Positions 1 to 7,193 of a stretch of 38,618 nucleotides of DNA are shown here, piece after piece. Below the pieces are notes generated by a model. The model had not been told where the DNA came from, ran no database searches, and saw only the letters and a program-made list of their open reading frames with translations. Positions within the stretch are counted from its first letter, which is position 1. Each line of letters begins with the position of its first letter. This DNA comes from Deltaproteobacteria bacterium (lineage in GTDB: Bacteria; Desulfobacterota; GWC2-55-46), in assembly GCA_015075075.1 (NCBI GenBank), contig JABTVA010000003.1, positions 1-38,618 of the forward strand, read 5' to 3'. A program made the translations under genes and the position numbers.

Positions 1-589
1 CGACGTTCGATACCGGCATGAGCTGGATGCAGTTCACCCCGAGGTCCCGGAGGTAATCGAGATGGGCGATGGTCCTTTCGACGTCGCCGCCGAACTCGCT
101 TATTATGAGCTCGTATATGACGAGGTTGTCGACCCTCGGCGTCTTCCAGCGTATCTCGTTGTCGTGCCACTTGTGGTGCTCGTATCCGAGGGTGAACGCG
201 GAGAGCTTCCCGACCCCGAACTCCCTGGCAAAGGGGTCTATGATCCAGTCTATCTCGCGGGAGCGCGCGGAAGCCGCGTTCGTGTTTTCGAGGAAGTACC
301 TGTATACGTAGCGGCCGGGCCTGCCCCATGCCGATTTCTCGACCGGCCTTGAATCCGGTGTTATCGGGACCTGGACGGACCAGTAGTCGCCGTACTCCGG
401 GTCTGGCGCGTGGCTCATCTCGAACCGGAGGGGCTGTATGTCCTGTATGAACTGGTCGTTCTCATGGATGACCTTTACCCACAACCTGTGCCCGTTCTCA
501 GGCGCGACCCAGGGGAGGAATATGCCGAACCGGACCACCCCGTTCTCCAGTTCCCTGGTCCCGAGCTTCTCAAGAGGAAGTAGCTTCAT
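1..589 (-). CDS. GH13 alpha-amylase-family enzyme, N-terminal part (cut by window edge)
   Basis: The visible 196 residues start with MKLLPLEKLGTRELENG after a good ribosome site (AAGGAGAG, about 7 nt upstream). Residues 15-130 look like the beta-sandwich (CBM48-like) N-terminal domain of branching or debranching enzymes, including a 'GRYVYRYFLEN' strand. The (beta/alpha)8 barrel then opens with VDNLVIYELIISEFGGD and ends, at the window edge, with LGVNCIQLMPVSNV, the first conserved GH13 region. Enzymes of this type act on alpha-1,4/1,6-glucans such as glycogen or trehalose precursors. The catalytic Asp/Glu/Asp residues lie outside the window, so the subfamily (branching enzyme, trehalohydrolase or amylase) cannot be told. 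Confidence 0.85.
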   Translation of the reverse strand, partial: MKLLPLEKLGTRELENGVVRFGIFLPWVAPENGHRLWVKVIHENDQFIQDIQPLRFEMSHAPDPEYGDYWSVQVPITPDSRPVEKSAWGRPGRYVYRYFLENTNAASARSREIDWIIDPFAREFGVGKLSAFTLGYEHHKWHDNEIRWKTPRVDNLVIYELIISEFGGDVERTIAHLDYLRDLGVNCIQLMPVSNV

Positions 590-869
590 GTTCGTTCTCT
601 CCTTTCAGAAGGCAAAAGCTGAAAGTATCAGGTTTTAATTCCCGGATGTTTGCCGTCGAGCCCAGCAATCCAGCGGCGAGCCAAGCACCCGAAAAAACGG
701 GCATTTCAGCGAAAACCAGGGCTTTTTGAAGCCCGATTTAAAATAAGTATAGCAGGGTTTTGTGACGGCGCTGAATACGAGGAGAGCGCGTTGGCGGCCC
801 GTAAAAATGCCCGGCTTCGTGGGGCAGGAGTGTAATAACATCTATTTCAAGAACAGAAAAATGGAGGGC

Positions 870-1124
870 TCAACCTTTCTCCATCATTGTAAGCTCCCAT
901 TCGTCCAGGCCCTTGTCGTATTTGATGATATAAGTGCAGTCGTCGTCCGCCCTGAGCTTGTAATACTCCTCCGCCTCCCCCTGCCACCTGTCAAGGATCT
1001 CCTCGATATTGAGGGTCTTCCCCCCGACCGTGAAAGAGACGGGCTTCTCCTCGGCCTCGTATTCCGAGTATGTATTTACCCTTATGTTGATCCCTGGCAT
1101 ACGGTAATTATACATCATTTTCAC
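870..1124 (-). CDS. Small conserved-looking hypothetical protein (84 aa)
   Basis: This acidic soluble protein has no signal peptide or membrane segment. After a short N-terminus it reads KPVSFTVGGKTLNIEEILDR, then WQGEAEEYYKLRADDD and a closing strand YIIKYDKGLDEWEL. The pattern of a beta strand, 'ILDRW..E..EYYK..ADD' and a beta hairpin with a C-terminal 'WEL' resembles small uncharacterised proteins I have seen in deltaproteobacterial genomes, but I cannot name the family. The full frame opens with GTG at 1124; the ATG at 1118 or the one beginning MPGINIRV are equally possible because no clear ribosome site precedes any of them. It is divergent from the YHS gene. Confidence 0.6.
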   Translation of the reverse strand: MKMMYNYRMPGINIRVNTYSEYEAEEKPVSFTVGGKTLNIEEILDRWQGEAEEYYKLRADDDCTYIIKYDKGLDEWELTMMEKG

Positions 1125-1173
1125 GGAAGTCTCGCGCGGGGCAAAAAAAACGGCGGAAGGTCTTGGCCGTGAC

Positions 1174-1202
1174 TTGCCCGTATTATGGAAATTCCCTATG
1201 GT
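1174..1202 (+). promoter_or_regulatory. Possible sigma-70-type promoter for the YHS gene
   Basis: TTGCCC (1174-1179) and TATGGT (1197-1202) are separated by 17 bases, 52 nt before the YHS start codon. The match is imperfect. Confidence 0.35.
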
Positions 1203-1254
1203 TTAAATAGACATGTATCCCGTAAATAACAGAAACGAAGGGGGGTAAACGGAA

Positions 1255-1773
1255 ATGGAAAGAGACCCCGTATGCGGCAACATGATAGACCCGGCATCGG
1301 CCAGGCACCTGAGCGAATACGGCGGGAAGGTATACCGGTTCGATTCCTCCAAATGCAAGCACGATTTCGATTCCGACCCTGCGAAATACGTATCGGGCGG
1401 AGGGGCGCCGGCGAAGGAGGTCGGCGAAGCCGGCAGGAAGGCCGCTCAGAAATCGCGCTCGTTCGCCAAAAGCGTCGTCTCCGGCAGGAAATCCCAGGCT
1501 GCGGACGTAATCGGGAGCGTATCGAAGGCACTGCACAACCTCTCAAGGTCCCTTGACGAGAAGGACAGGCATGAGCTCTCGCGGATGGTTGAGAGAAGCG
1601 CGGAGGAGACGGACGCGGCGTCAACGTACTTCAGGGACAGGGACGCGGACGAGATAATCGAGCGCATCGAGGAGTTCGTGAACGAAAGGCCCGGGCTTGC
1701 CATAGGCGGCGCGCTCGGCGCCGGTTTCATCGCCGCGCGGCTCCTTAAAAGCGACAGCGCCTGGAGAGAATGA
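1255..1773 (+). CDS. YHS-domain protein with a DUF883/ElaB-like membrane tail
   Basis: Residues 1-46 form a YHS domain: it opens with DPVCGNMIDP (canonical DPVCGM, here Asn for the first Met), continues with EYGGKVYRFDSSKCKHDF and ends with 'DPAKYV'. YHS domains are associated with metal handling. A charged helical linker of about 95 residues follows, then a C-terminal glycine-rich hydrophobic segment (GLAIGGALGAGFIAARLL) like the anchor of ElaB/YqjD (DUF883) proteins. It is probably held at the inner membrane by its C-terminus. The ribosome site AAGGGGGG is well placed. It is followed by the holin-like and DUF3618 genes, an arrangement reminiscent of E. coli yqjD-yqjE-yqjK; the fusion of YHS to this tail is less usual. 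Confidence 0.8.
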   Translation: MERDPVCGNMIDPASARHLSEYGGKVYRFDSSKCKHDFDSDPAKYVSGGGAPAKEVGEAGRKAAQKSRSFAKSVVSGRKSQAADVIGSVSKALHNLSRSLDEKDRHELSRMVERSAEETDAASTYFRDRDADEIIERIEEFVNERPGLAIGGALGAGFIAARLLKSDSAWRE

Positions 1774-1879
1774 CCGCTTCTTAATCGGACCCGGAAGGCA
1801 GGAGAGCGCGGTTGAATTCCGTCCAGCCCAGGCGCGTTCCGACCCGGGATTCCAAACCGGAGTATGGCAGGAGGTTAAA

Positions 1880-2275
1880 ATGGCTTACGTCAGGAAAGAT
1901 GAACGGACGCTCGGGGAATTGTTCTCCGACCTTTCGGACCAGATACAGGACATGGTACGGAAAGAGTTCCTGCTTGCCAGGAACGAGATGGCTTCCAAGG
2001 TTTCTCGCGGCGCAGAGGATGCGAGGAGCGCCGCCATAGGCGGGGTGCTGATGCACACTGGCGCGCTTGCGGTCGCGGCGGCGGTGATACTGCTTCTCGG
2101 CCTCATAATACCGCTCTGGCTTTCGGCGCTCCTCGTGGGGCTCGGGGCGGCCTGGTTCGGGTACGGCCTCGCGCAGAAGGGCATTTCGGACCTTAAGCGG
2201 ATCGACATAACTCCTCACCAAACCGTATCTACACTAAAGGAGAACAGACAATGGCTGAGAAGAAAGGCGCATTGA
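1880..2275 (+). CDS. YqjE-like / phage holin superfamily III membrane protein
   Basis: The 131-residue protein has an N-terminal amphipathic helix (LGELFSDLSDQIQDMVRKEF, then LLARNEM) followed by two adjacent membrane segments (about residues 53-75 and 79-100). This is the layout of the YqjE / Phage_holin_3_6 family (PF07332). Despite the name such proteins are chromosomal, usually linked to the stationary-phase envelope gene cluster yqjCDEK in enterobacteria; a lytic role is not implied. The ribosome site AGGAGG lies 5 nt upstream of ATG. The gene lies about 100 bp after the YHS gene and its last 25 nt overlap the start of the DUF3618 gene, so the three are probably co-transcribed. Confidence 0.8.
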   Translation: MAYVRKDERTLGELFSDLSDQIQDMVRKEFLLARNEMASKVSRGAEDARSAAIGGVLMHTGALAVAAAVILLLGLIIPLWLSALLVGLGAAWFGYGLAQKGISDLKRIDITPHQTVSTLKENRQWLRRKAH

Positions 2276-2919
2276 CCGAAAGGGAGAGGGAAAACCGGGC
2301 CGAGGCCCGTGAAGAGTTAACCCGACAGCACCCGGAGCATGATAAGGGCCCGTACGAGCTGCGTGAAGACATAGCGCGCGACCGCGCGGAGATCTCCGAC
2401 ACCATAGACCTCATCGCAAGGAAACTCTCAACAGAGCGCCTTAAGGGCATGGTACGGGAGGAGGTGCGCGAGCTCGGAGGATACGACAAGGTAAGGGAAT
2501 TTACCGGCTCGGTCATGGACACGATACGCGAAAACCCCGTTCCGGCGGCACTCGCCTCTGCCGGCCTTGTACTTCTCTTTACAAAAGGAGAGGAAAGGGT
2601 CAAGGCCGGAAGAGAAGGGCTCCGCGCTGAAAAAGGCGAGCTGCGGGCCAGGGTCGAGGGCAAGGGAGCCGAACTTGCCGGAAGGGCCAGAGAGGCCGGG
2701 GAAGCGGTATCAGGCAGGGCCGGCGCGGCAAAGGGCACCATCCAGGAGGCCTTCCGCGGGAACATGCTGGCCGCAATAGCGGCCGCGTTCGCGATAGGCG
2801 CGGTTGCAGGCCTGGTCCTTCCGGAAACAAGGAAGGAAGAGGAAGTCCTGGGCCAGGCCGCCGGGGAAATAAAGGAGGCTGCCCGGGAAGCGGAAGGCGA
2901 AACCAAGAAGGCAGCCTGA
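2251..2919 (+). CDS. DUF3618-domain protein
   Basis: Residues 36-80 carry the DUF3618 pattern: LREDIARDRAEISDTIDLIA followed by RKLS. A hydrophobic segment (NPVPAALASAGLVLLF, about 96-111) is followed by a long, Ala/Glu/Lys/Arg-rich helix and a second glycine/alanine-rich hydrophobic stretch (AAIAAAFAIGAVAGLVLP, about 173-190), then a charged tail. This is an inner-membrane protein with coiled-coil character and is longer than most family members. The ribosome site AAGGAGA sits 8 nt before ATG, inside the end of the holin-like gene. Family function is unknown; the neighbours suggest an envelope-stress or ribosome-hibernation context as for yqjD, by analogy only. Confidence 0.75.
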   Translation: MAEKKGALTERERENRAEAREELTRQHPEHDKGPYELREDIARDRAEISDTIDLIARKLSTERLKGMVREEVRELGGYDKVREFTGSVMDTIRENPVPAALASAGLVLLFTKGEERVKAGREGLRAEKGELRARVEGKGAELAGRAREAGEAVSGRAGAAKGTIQEAFRGNMLAAIAAAFAIGAVAGLVLPETRKEEEVLGQAAGEIKEAAREAEGETKKAA

Positions 2920-2997
2920 AAAGGAAGCCGCTCCCGCTCCTTGCTCCACAAGCGTGTCCTTCCAAAATTTAGCGGCTGCCCGCGCCTTGCCAGCACC

Positions 2998-3026
2998 TTG
3001 AACGTACTCAGGTACGAGGCTATACT
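2998..3026 (+). promoter_or_regulatory. Sigma-70-type promoter for the DUF2383 gene
   Basis: TTGAAC (2998-3003), 17-base spacer, TATACT (3021-3026), about 90 nt before the start codon at 3118. This suggests the DUF2383 gene is transcribed separately from the preceding trio. Confidence 0.55.
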
Positions 3027-3117
3027 CTGAACAGGAGCAGGGCATGCGGGTTTCTGCCTGAGCCTCTCTTTAAGGGGATGGCATGCGTCCAACACGAAAG
3101 GGACAAGGAGGGCATGT

Positions 3118-3570
3118 ATGGAGAACAAGGAAATTGCAAAGGAGCTCATTTCCCTCTGCAAGATAGACATCGACGCGGTGCACGCCTATAACCAGGCATT
3201 GCGCCACCTCGACATTGCAGGAGTCAAGAAAGAGATAGAGTCGTTCAGGGGCGACCACGAGAGGCATATAAAGGAGCTCTCGGACGCAATCCGCACATTC
3301 GGCGAGGAGCCGCCCGAGTTCTCAAAGGACTTCAAGGGATATCTCCTTGACGCATTCACCCGGGTGCGGAGCCTTACCGGGGCCGAGGGCGCTCTGAAGG
3401 CCCTGAAGGGCGGCGAGGAGATGACCAACAGGAACTACTCGAACGCCGTAAAGGTGGCCTTCCCCCCGCCGCTTAAGTCCCTCATTGAAAAGAACTACAG
3501 GGACGAGCAGAGGCACTTGAATTATATAGAGCAGGCCATCAGGGACCAGGTCTGGAAAAAGGCGGCCTGA
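3118..3570 (+). CDS. DUF2383 / PA2169-type four-helix-bundle protein
   Basis: The 150-residue all-helical protein contains the ferritin-like pattern of the DUF2383 family: an early helix 'CKIDIDAVHAYNQAL', a second helix with the motif 'FRGDHERHIKEL', and a late helix 'NYRDEQRHLNYIEQAI'. Paired E/D..H residues in successive helices could form a metal site as in ferritin-like folds, but family function is unknown and this is inference. The ribosome site AAGGAGG is excellent. It has its own promoter upstream and a terminator downstream, so it is a single-gene unit next to the YHS/holin/DUF3618 group, suggesting a shared stress theme. Confidence 0.75.
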   Translation: MENKEIAKELISLCKIDIDAVHAYNQALRHLDIAGVKKEIESFRGDHERHIKELSDAIRTFGEEPPEFSKDFKGYLLDAFTRVRSLTGAEGALKALKGGEEMTNRNYSNAVKVAFPPPLKSLIEKNYRDEQRHLNYIEQAIRDQVWKKAA

Positions 3571-3587
3571 CGAACTCCCTAATAAAA

Positions 3588-3622
3588 GAAAAAGCCGTAA
3601 ATCAATGATTACGGCTTTCTTC
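3588..3622 (+). terminator. Intrinsic terminator after the DUF2383 gene
   Basis: A perfect 10-bp stem (AAAGCCGTAA, 3591-3600, with TTACGGCTTT, 3609-3618) and 8-nt loop is followed by a pyrimidine/T-rich tract. The A-rich 5' flank would also allow use from the other strand. Confidence 0.8.
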
Positions 3623-3679
3623 TTTAGGGATTGCGATGAATAGTTTAACTGACAGGCTGCGAAAAAACTCAATTCGCTT

Positions 3680-3964
3680 AGGCTGCTCAAAAAGCTCCGG
3701 ATGCGAGGCCCCATTAGCAGGGTGTTAAAAAGCACCCTGCTATGCAATCCACGGATGAATTGCCAAATTGCGAAAACTATCCAAGTCGAGCAATTTGTGA
3801 GGCTTGGACGGATTCATTCCGGCCAAGCCGTGTTGAAAAAAGTCCAGGAAGGATTTTTCAACATCCTGTTGGAACAGGGAACTTAGGAATGAGGCGTATT
3901 TTTGCATGCGCCGGAGTGTCAACCAACGAAGGGAACGAAGCAGATGGACTTTTTTGAGCAGCCT
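3680..3964. repeat. Type A dispersed inverted-repeat element, copy A1 (contains a nested element)
   Basis: The ends are AGGCTGCTCAAAAAG (3680-3694) and CTTTTTTGAGCAGCCT (3949-3964), near-perfect inverted repeats. Inside are CTCCGGATGCGAGGCCCC and AATGAGGCGTATTTTTGC, both also found in copies at 19034 and 29613. A type B element interrupts this copy after GAGGCCCC. There is no coding capacity, so it is MITE-like. Confidence 0.8.
3716..3868. repeat. Type B inverted-repeat element inserted inside A1
   Basis: It begins AGCAGGGTGTTAAAAAGC and ends TTTTTCAACATCCTG. The 3' half (ATTCCGGCCAAGCCGTGTTG onward) is almost identical to that of the element at 17789-17867. An extra stretch of about 75 bp (3741-3815) is absent from the other copy. 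Its two ends are inverted repeats of each other. Confidence 0.8.
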
Positions 3965-4354
3965 CTAATTGGATACGGCAGCGCCTTCGCTCAAGACATG
4001 GACGAATATCAGAAAACTTCTTCCCCCTGCCAAGTATCTCGGAAGCGGTTATCCCGACCTGACCTCTTCTCCGCCTCTTTCCCTGACGGCAGTCTCATTA
4101 ACACAGCAGACGCAAGGCGCGCGATGCTCCTGTGGAGCCAGGCGCCCTTGTTAGCTCTCTCGACAGGTCAGGCATGCGTTCCCGCCCTGATAATTTCCTC
4201 GGCAGGCGCAGCCGTCCGTGGTTCACGTATGCAGTCACTCGGTATGCACGGTAGCGACGACCGCGCCGTCCCCGGGCATACTCTCTTCCGATGCTCCACA
4301 CCCTGCAAGGCGGCCCTCCCGCTCGCCCGCTGACTACCCTCAAACGTCCGGGCA
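3965..4354. other. Gene-free stretch between repeat A1 and the DUF2325 gene
   Basis: No open frame here looks like a real protein on either strand. It is pyrimidine-rich, and on the minus strand short cysteine-containing fragments appear in different frames, so a decayed minus-strand gene downstream of DUF2325 is possible but not demonstrable. No RNA gene was recognised. Confidence 0.3.
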
Positions 4355-4651
4355 TCATGAGCACACCCCCTTCCCGGAAATGCCTGCAAGGCACCTCTCG
4401 AAGCTCGATACCCCGCACCCCTTGCACATGACGACCGGGACACCCGCCGCCCTGCCGGTGGACCGCGCGGCGTTGGCGATCTTGTGGGAGGCCATGCCCG
4501 AGAATACTATTATGGCGTCAACGCCGCCGAGCCTCCTTTCAAGCCGCGGGCAGGACCTCAGGTAGTGCTGCAGGGTCACATGGTGCCTGCCGGCTATCTC
4601 CCTGTACCCAGCGCTCAATCTGTCCATCCCTCCTATAACGGCTATGCACAT
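4355..4651 (-). CDS. DUF2325-domain protein, probably iron-regulated
   Basis: This 98-residue protein matches the DUF2325 family along its length: MCIAVIGGMDRL at the N-terminus, then 'YREIAGRHHVTLQHYLRSCP', the central 'VDAIIVFSGMASHKIANAA', and the C-terminal 'VPVVMCKGCGVSSFERCL'. The cysteine-rich end (C, CxxC, C) suggests metal or redox chemistry, but family function is unknown. The ribosome site AGGAGGG is strong. Directly upstream are a 12-bp perfect palindrome of Fur-box character and a full consensus promoter, which implies tight metal-responsive control. The gene stands alone on this strand after the PAP2 gene, with degraded sequence beyond it. Confidence 0.75.
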   Translation of the reverse strand: MCIAVIGGMDRLSAGYREIAGRHHVTLQHYLRSCPRLERRLGGVDAIIVFSGMASHKIANAARSTGRAAGVPVVMCKGCGVSSFERCLAGISGKGVCS

Positions 4652-4663
4652 CTGGGCCCTCCT

Positions 4664-4690
4664 AAATGAAAATGACTTTCATTTTCATTT
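4664..4690 (-). promoter_or_regulatory. Fur-box-like operator of the DUF2325 gene
   Basis: AAATGAAAATGA (4664-4675) and TCATTTTCATTT (4679-4690) form a perfect 12-bp inverted repeat with a 3-bp spacer. It resembles Fur-family sites (TGAAAATGA..TCATTTTCA) and fills the space between the -10 box and the ribosome site, so bound repressor would block initiation. Confidence 0.7.
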
Positions 4691-4718
4691 ATTATAGCAG
4701 AACCGCCTCGCTTGTCAA
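4691..4718 (-). promoter_or_regulatory. Consensus sigma-70 promoter of the DUF2325 gene
   Basis: Read on the minus strand: TTGACA (4718-4713), 16-base spacer, TATAAT (4696-4691). Both hexamers are perfect. It directly abuts the operator at 4664-4690. Confidence 0.85.
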
Positions 4719-4746
4719 GCAGGAACTCGGGCGGGAATTGGAATGG

Positions 4747-5454
4747 TCAGGCCAGGATTATCATAACGAGCTTTTTCACCCCCCGGAGCAGCCCTCTGCT
4801 GCTGCTGAAGAGGTCGGCTATCTGGTATGTGGCGAGGAAAAAGAGGGGGTAGAAGACTGCGGGCCTTGAATCCAGCCATGAATAGGCGGATTTGAAAGCG
4901 CGGCTTCCGGCGAGGTACGGCACGGCTATCCACCCTATGGCAATCCCCATGGCCGCGCCCGCGAGCACGTCCGTGGGGTAATGGAAGCCGAGGTATACGC
5001 GCGGGAGCCCTATGACGAAAGCGGCATACGCGAGCGCGAATACCCCCGCGGGCCTCGATAGATAAAGGAGACCGGTCGCGATGGTGAAAAAGAGGACGGC
5101 GTGGTCGCTCGGAAATGAGCTCCAGCCGTCAAGGACGCTCTGGTCGACCCCGTGTGGGATGACGAACCCGGCTCCCGGCTCGTGCAGTGGACGAAGCCTC
5201 ATCGGCAGGGCGGCCGCAAGCCCTCTCGCCAGGGCGATGGCCGGGAAACAGGCGAGGAGCGCCGCCAGCACGCGCTCGCGGCCAAGCTCGCGCGAGCCGC
5301 CGTGCCTGAACCACAGCCACCATACGAGGGTCGCCAGCACGCCCCCCTTGAGGAGCGGGTTTATGGCTATCCAGCCGACAAGGTTGTCGAAAAATACAGA
5401 TTGCCTGGCGTAGGCGTTCATGAGGGCGATTATTGGCCCGTCGATGAAATTCAT
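4747..5454 (-). CDS. PAP2-family membrane phosphatase
   Basis: The 235-residue protein has several membrane segments and the three PAP2 motifs: a degenerate first motif ending MRLRPL (about 85-90), the second as FPSDHAV (114-120), and the third as PRVYLGFHYPTDVLAG (151-166) with the expected Arg152, His158 and Asp162. These residues form the phospho-histidine catalytic site facing the periplasm. Likely substrates are lipid phosphates such as undecaprenyl pyrophosphate or phosphatidylglycerol phosphate; which one cannot be told. The usual Lys of motif 1 is not evident. It lies between the DUF2325 gene and a broken cytochrome gene, with no obvious functional link. Confidence 0.8.
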   Translation of the reverse strand: MNFIDGPIIALMNAYARQSVFFDNLVGWIAINPLLKGGVLATLVWWLWFRHGGSRELGRERVLAALLACFPAIALARGLAAALPMRLRPLHEPGAGFVIPHGVDQSVLDGWSSFPSDHAVLFFTIATGLLYLSRPAGVFALAYAAFVIGLPRVYLGFHYPTDVLAGAAMGIAIGWIAVPYLAGSRAFKSAYSWLDSRPAVFYPLFFLATYQIADLFSSSRGLLRGVKKLVMIILA

Positions 5455-5469
5455 ATCTCCATTTCGCTC

Positions 5470-6351
5470 CTATTTCTGGTGGCAGGTCCGGCAGACTCCC
5501 GAGCCGCTGTTACCGCCCACCCTCCTCAGGAAGAGCCCGTTCGACTCGAACCTCAGGTTCTGAACGCCGCCTGGCCCGTATGTATAGTCGATCTCGGTCC
5601 AGGACTTGTTGTTGAATGAGGGTCGTGGCACGAGGTGCATTCGACCCTCCATTGCCCGTCCGTGACCCTCAAAAGTCCTGTATGGTCGCAGTATCGGATA
5701 TGTAGCCCATCACGGCCCATAGGTTCCTGTCGAGGTTTCCCCGGTCGAATTGAAGCGCGCCCGTATTAAGCCCGTCTGCGAGGTCTATGCCGCTTATGAC
5801 GGTATCCATTGGCCTCAAGCCGGCCGTGAACTCTGTATAAGGCACGATATAGGATGGTCGTTGGAAAGGTCGCGGCCTATGTTAAGTGCCGGGTCGGTGA
5901 TATAGTCCGCGGTCTGGCCCGAAGGGCTGAAGCTCCATCCTGTCAGTGCCCGGCAAGTCACTCCGCCCTTGCCAGGCGCGTTCCACAGGTGTCGAAGTGA
6001 CCACACCGTCATGGCAGCTAAGGCAGGCGGCGATGACGAGCCGATGCTTAGCAACTCCCGACGAACTCCTCACCCATGGTCGGGCCGTAGCCACGAACGA
6101 CGAGGTTAGCGGACACCTGTTCCAGAGCGGCTTTATCCCGTTCTCCTGTTCGAGTGGTGCGGCGTGGCAGAAGACGCATATCTCAAATCGATTGCACCGG
6201 TCATCGTGAAAAAGCCCGTTGCGCCGAGGTTGTGTGCCGTGACGAGGCGATGCCGGTAACCGCGTCCCCACGGTGTACGTGTCGTAGCCTGATGCCGGCG
6301 GTCAGAAGCAGGCTAAAATACCGCCATCATGAAACAGGTTAGTCTTTTCAT
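5470..6351 (-). pseudogene. Frameshifted multiheme c-type cytochrome (third family copy)
   Basis: It begins with MKRLTCFMMAVF after ribosome site AAAGGAG and then loses frame. In different frames one recognises RHNLGA-like sequence, FEICVFCH, PLWNR, AACLSCHDGV, an ECTSCHDPH motif, NNKSWTEID and the terminal FLRRVGGNSGSGVCRTCHQK. These match in order the intact cytochromes at 16301 and 33516, and the overall length is close to theirs. Several single-base indels are needed to restore the frame, for example one T missing between the CTSCHDPH and NNKSW parts. All four CXXCH heme motifs survive, so decay is recent or the indels are sequencing errors. Confidence 0.8.
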
Positions 6352-6878
6352 CTCCGTGCTCCTTTCTAGGTTGTCTTTCGCGGCGTTCGGAAACTGGAGA
6401 AGGAAATGGCGCAGCCTCGCCGGGTAAAGGCGAATGCTCCTAAGTGGTTCAATTGATCGGCTATTCGGTACGGAAGAGACCAGCAACAGCATCTTCTGCT
6501 GCATGGAAGAAGACTGCCCAGGCCCGGCATGCGTCTACATAAAAATTTAGCAGAGAAATCGGCGCCCGCTCGCCTATATGCAGAAGAAAAAATCGACTGT
6601 AAAAGATCCTGCACGGCTGGAAAAATCCTTTATAGCCGGAAGTAAAAGGGCTTTACATGGGAGGCTTTTGGCCGGGAAGGGAAAAGCGCGTCAACATCGC
6701 CCATTTGTGAAAAAAAAAGGCGCGTTGTCGTCCTGAAGGGGTATTTCAGCTGTAAATTGATTTACCGAACGGGAGGCAAAAAAATTTCGGCCCAGGGAGC
6801 GAATGAGGGAAACAAGGCCGGGGCCAGGGAGCGGGACCGCGGAGTCCATGCAGCCGCTCCCGGCCCGCCCGGCCAGGC
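6352..6878. other. Gene-free stretch upstream of the broken cytochrome
   Basis: No convincing coding region was found. The minus strand from about 6700 down would be the leader of the broken cytochrome. A small palindrome GTAAATTGATTTAC (6752-6765) could be a regulator site. No tRNA or known riboswitch pattern was recognised. Confidence 0.3.
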
Positions 6879-7064
6879 CTACTGAAGCTTGCTGCAGGAT
6901 TTCTCGCTTAGAAGCAGAACGCTTGTTTCGCTCAGAAGGTAGTACACGCCCGGCGGTATCGGAGGGCTCCCGTCCGCTCCGGACGCATTCTCTTCAGCCG
7001 CTTTTTCCTCGGAAAGGCCTTTCTCAAAGGAAACGAACTCATTTAAGTTCATCCTCCTTGCCAT
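6879..7064 (-). CDS. Possible small protein (61 aa), unknown
   Basis: The frame starts MARRMNLNEFVSFEKGL with a good ribosome site (AAGGAGAGG, about 7 nt before ATG), which is the main reason to accept it. It contains an acidic Ala/Glu/Ser-rich middle, PPIPPGVYYLLSE, and a Ser/Leu-rich end. There is no signal peptide or motif I can name. It is divergent from the M1-like peptidase gene. Confidence 0.4.
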   Translation of the reverse strand: MARRMNLNEFVSFEKGLSEEKAAEENASGADGSPPIPPGVYYLLSETSVLLLSEKSCSKLQ

Positions 7065-7193
7065 TTTTCCTCTCCTTGCGTTTATTTTGCGGCTTTTCTC
7101 AAGTATACCATATAAACCTGGTTGTCATGCAGGGCCGGACAGCCTGGACAGATAATAGACCGTAGGGCCCCGATATGGTATCCTTATCCGAGG

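Noticed and set aside
1880..2275. Prophage remnant indicated by a holin-like protein
   Set aside because: No other phage gene is nearby, and YqjE-type holin-family proteins are normal chromosomal genes in this neighbourhood.
2229..3170. 313-codon minus-strand frame opposite the DUF3618 gene
   Set aside because: Ser/Ala/Pro-rich shadow frame; the plus-strand DUF3618 gene explains the sequence.
3680..3964. CRISPR-like or insertion-sequence structure
   Set aside because: There are no regularly spaced direct repeats and no transposase; the pattern is inverted-repeat elements only.
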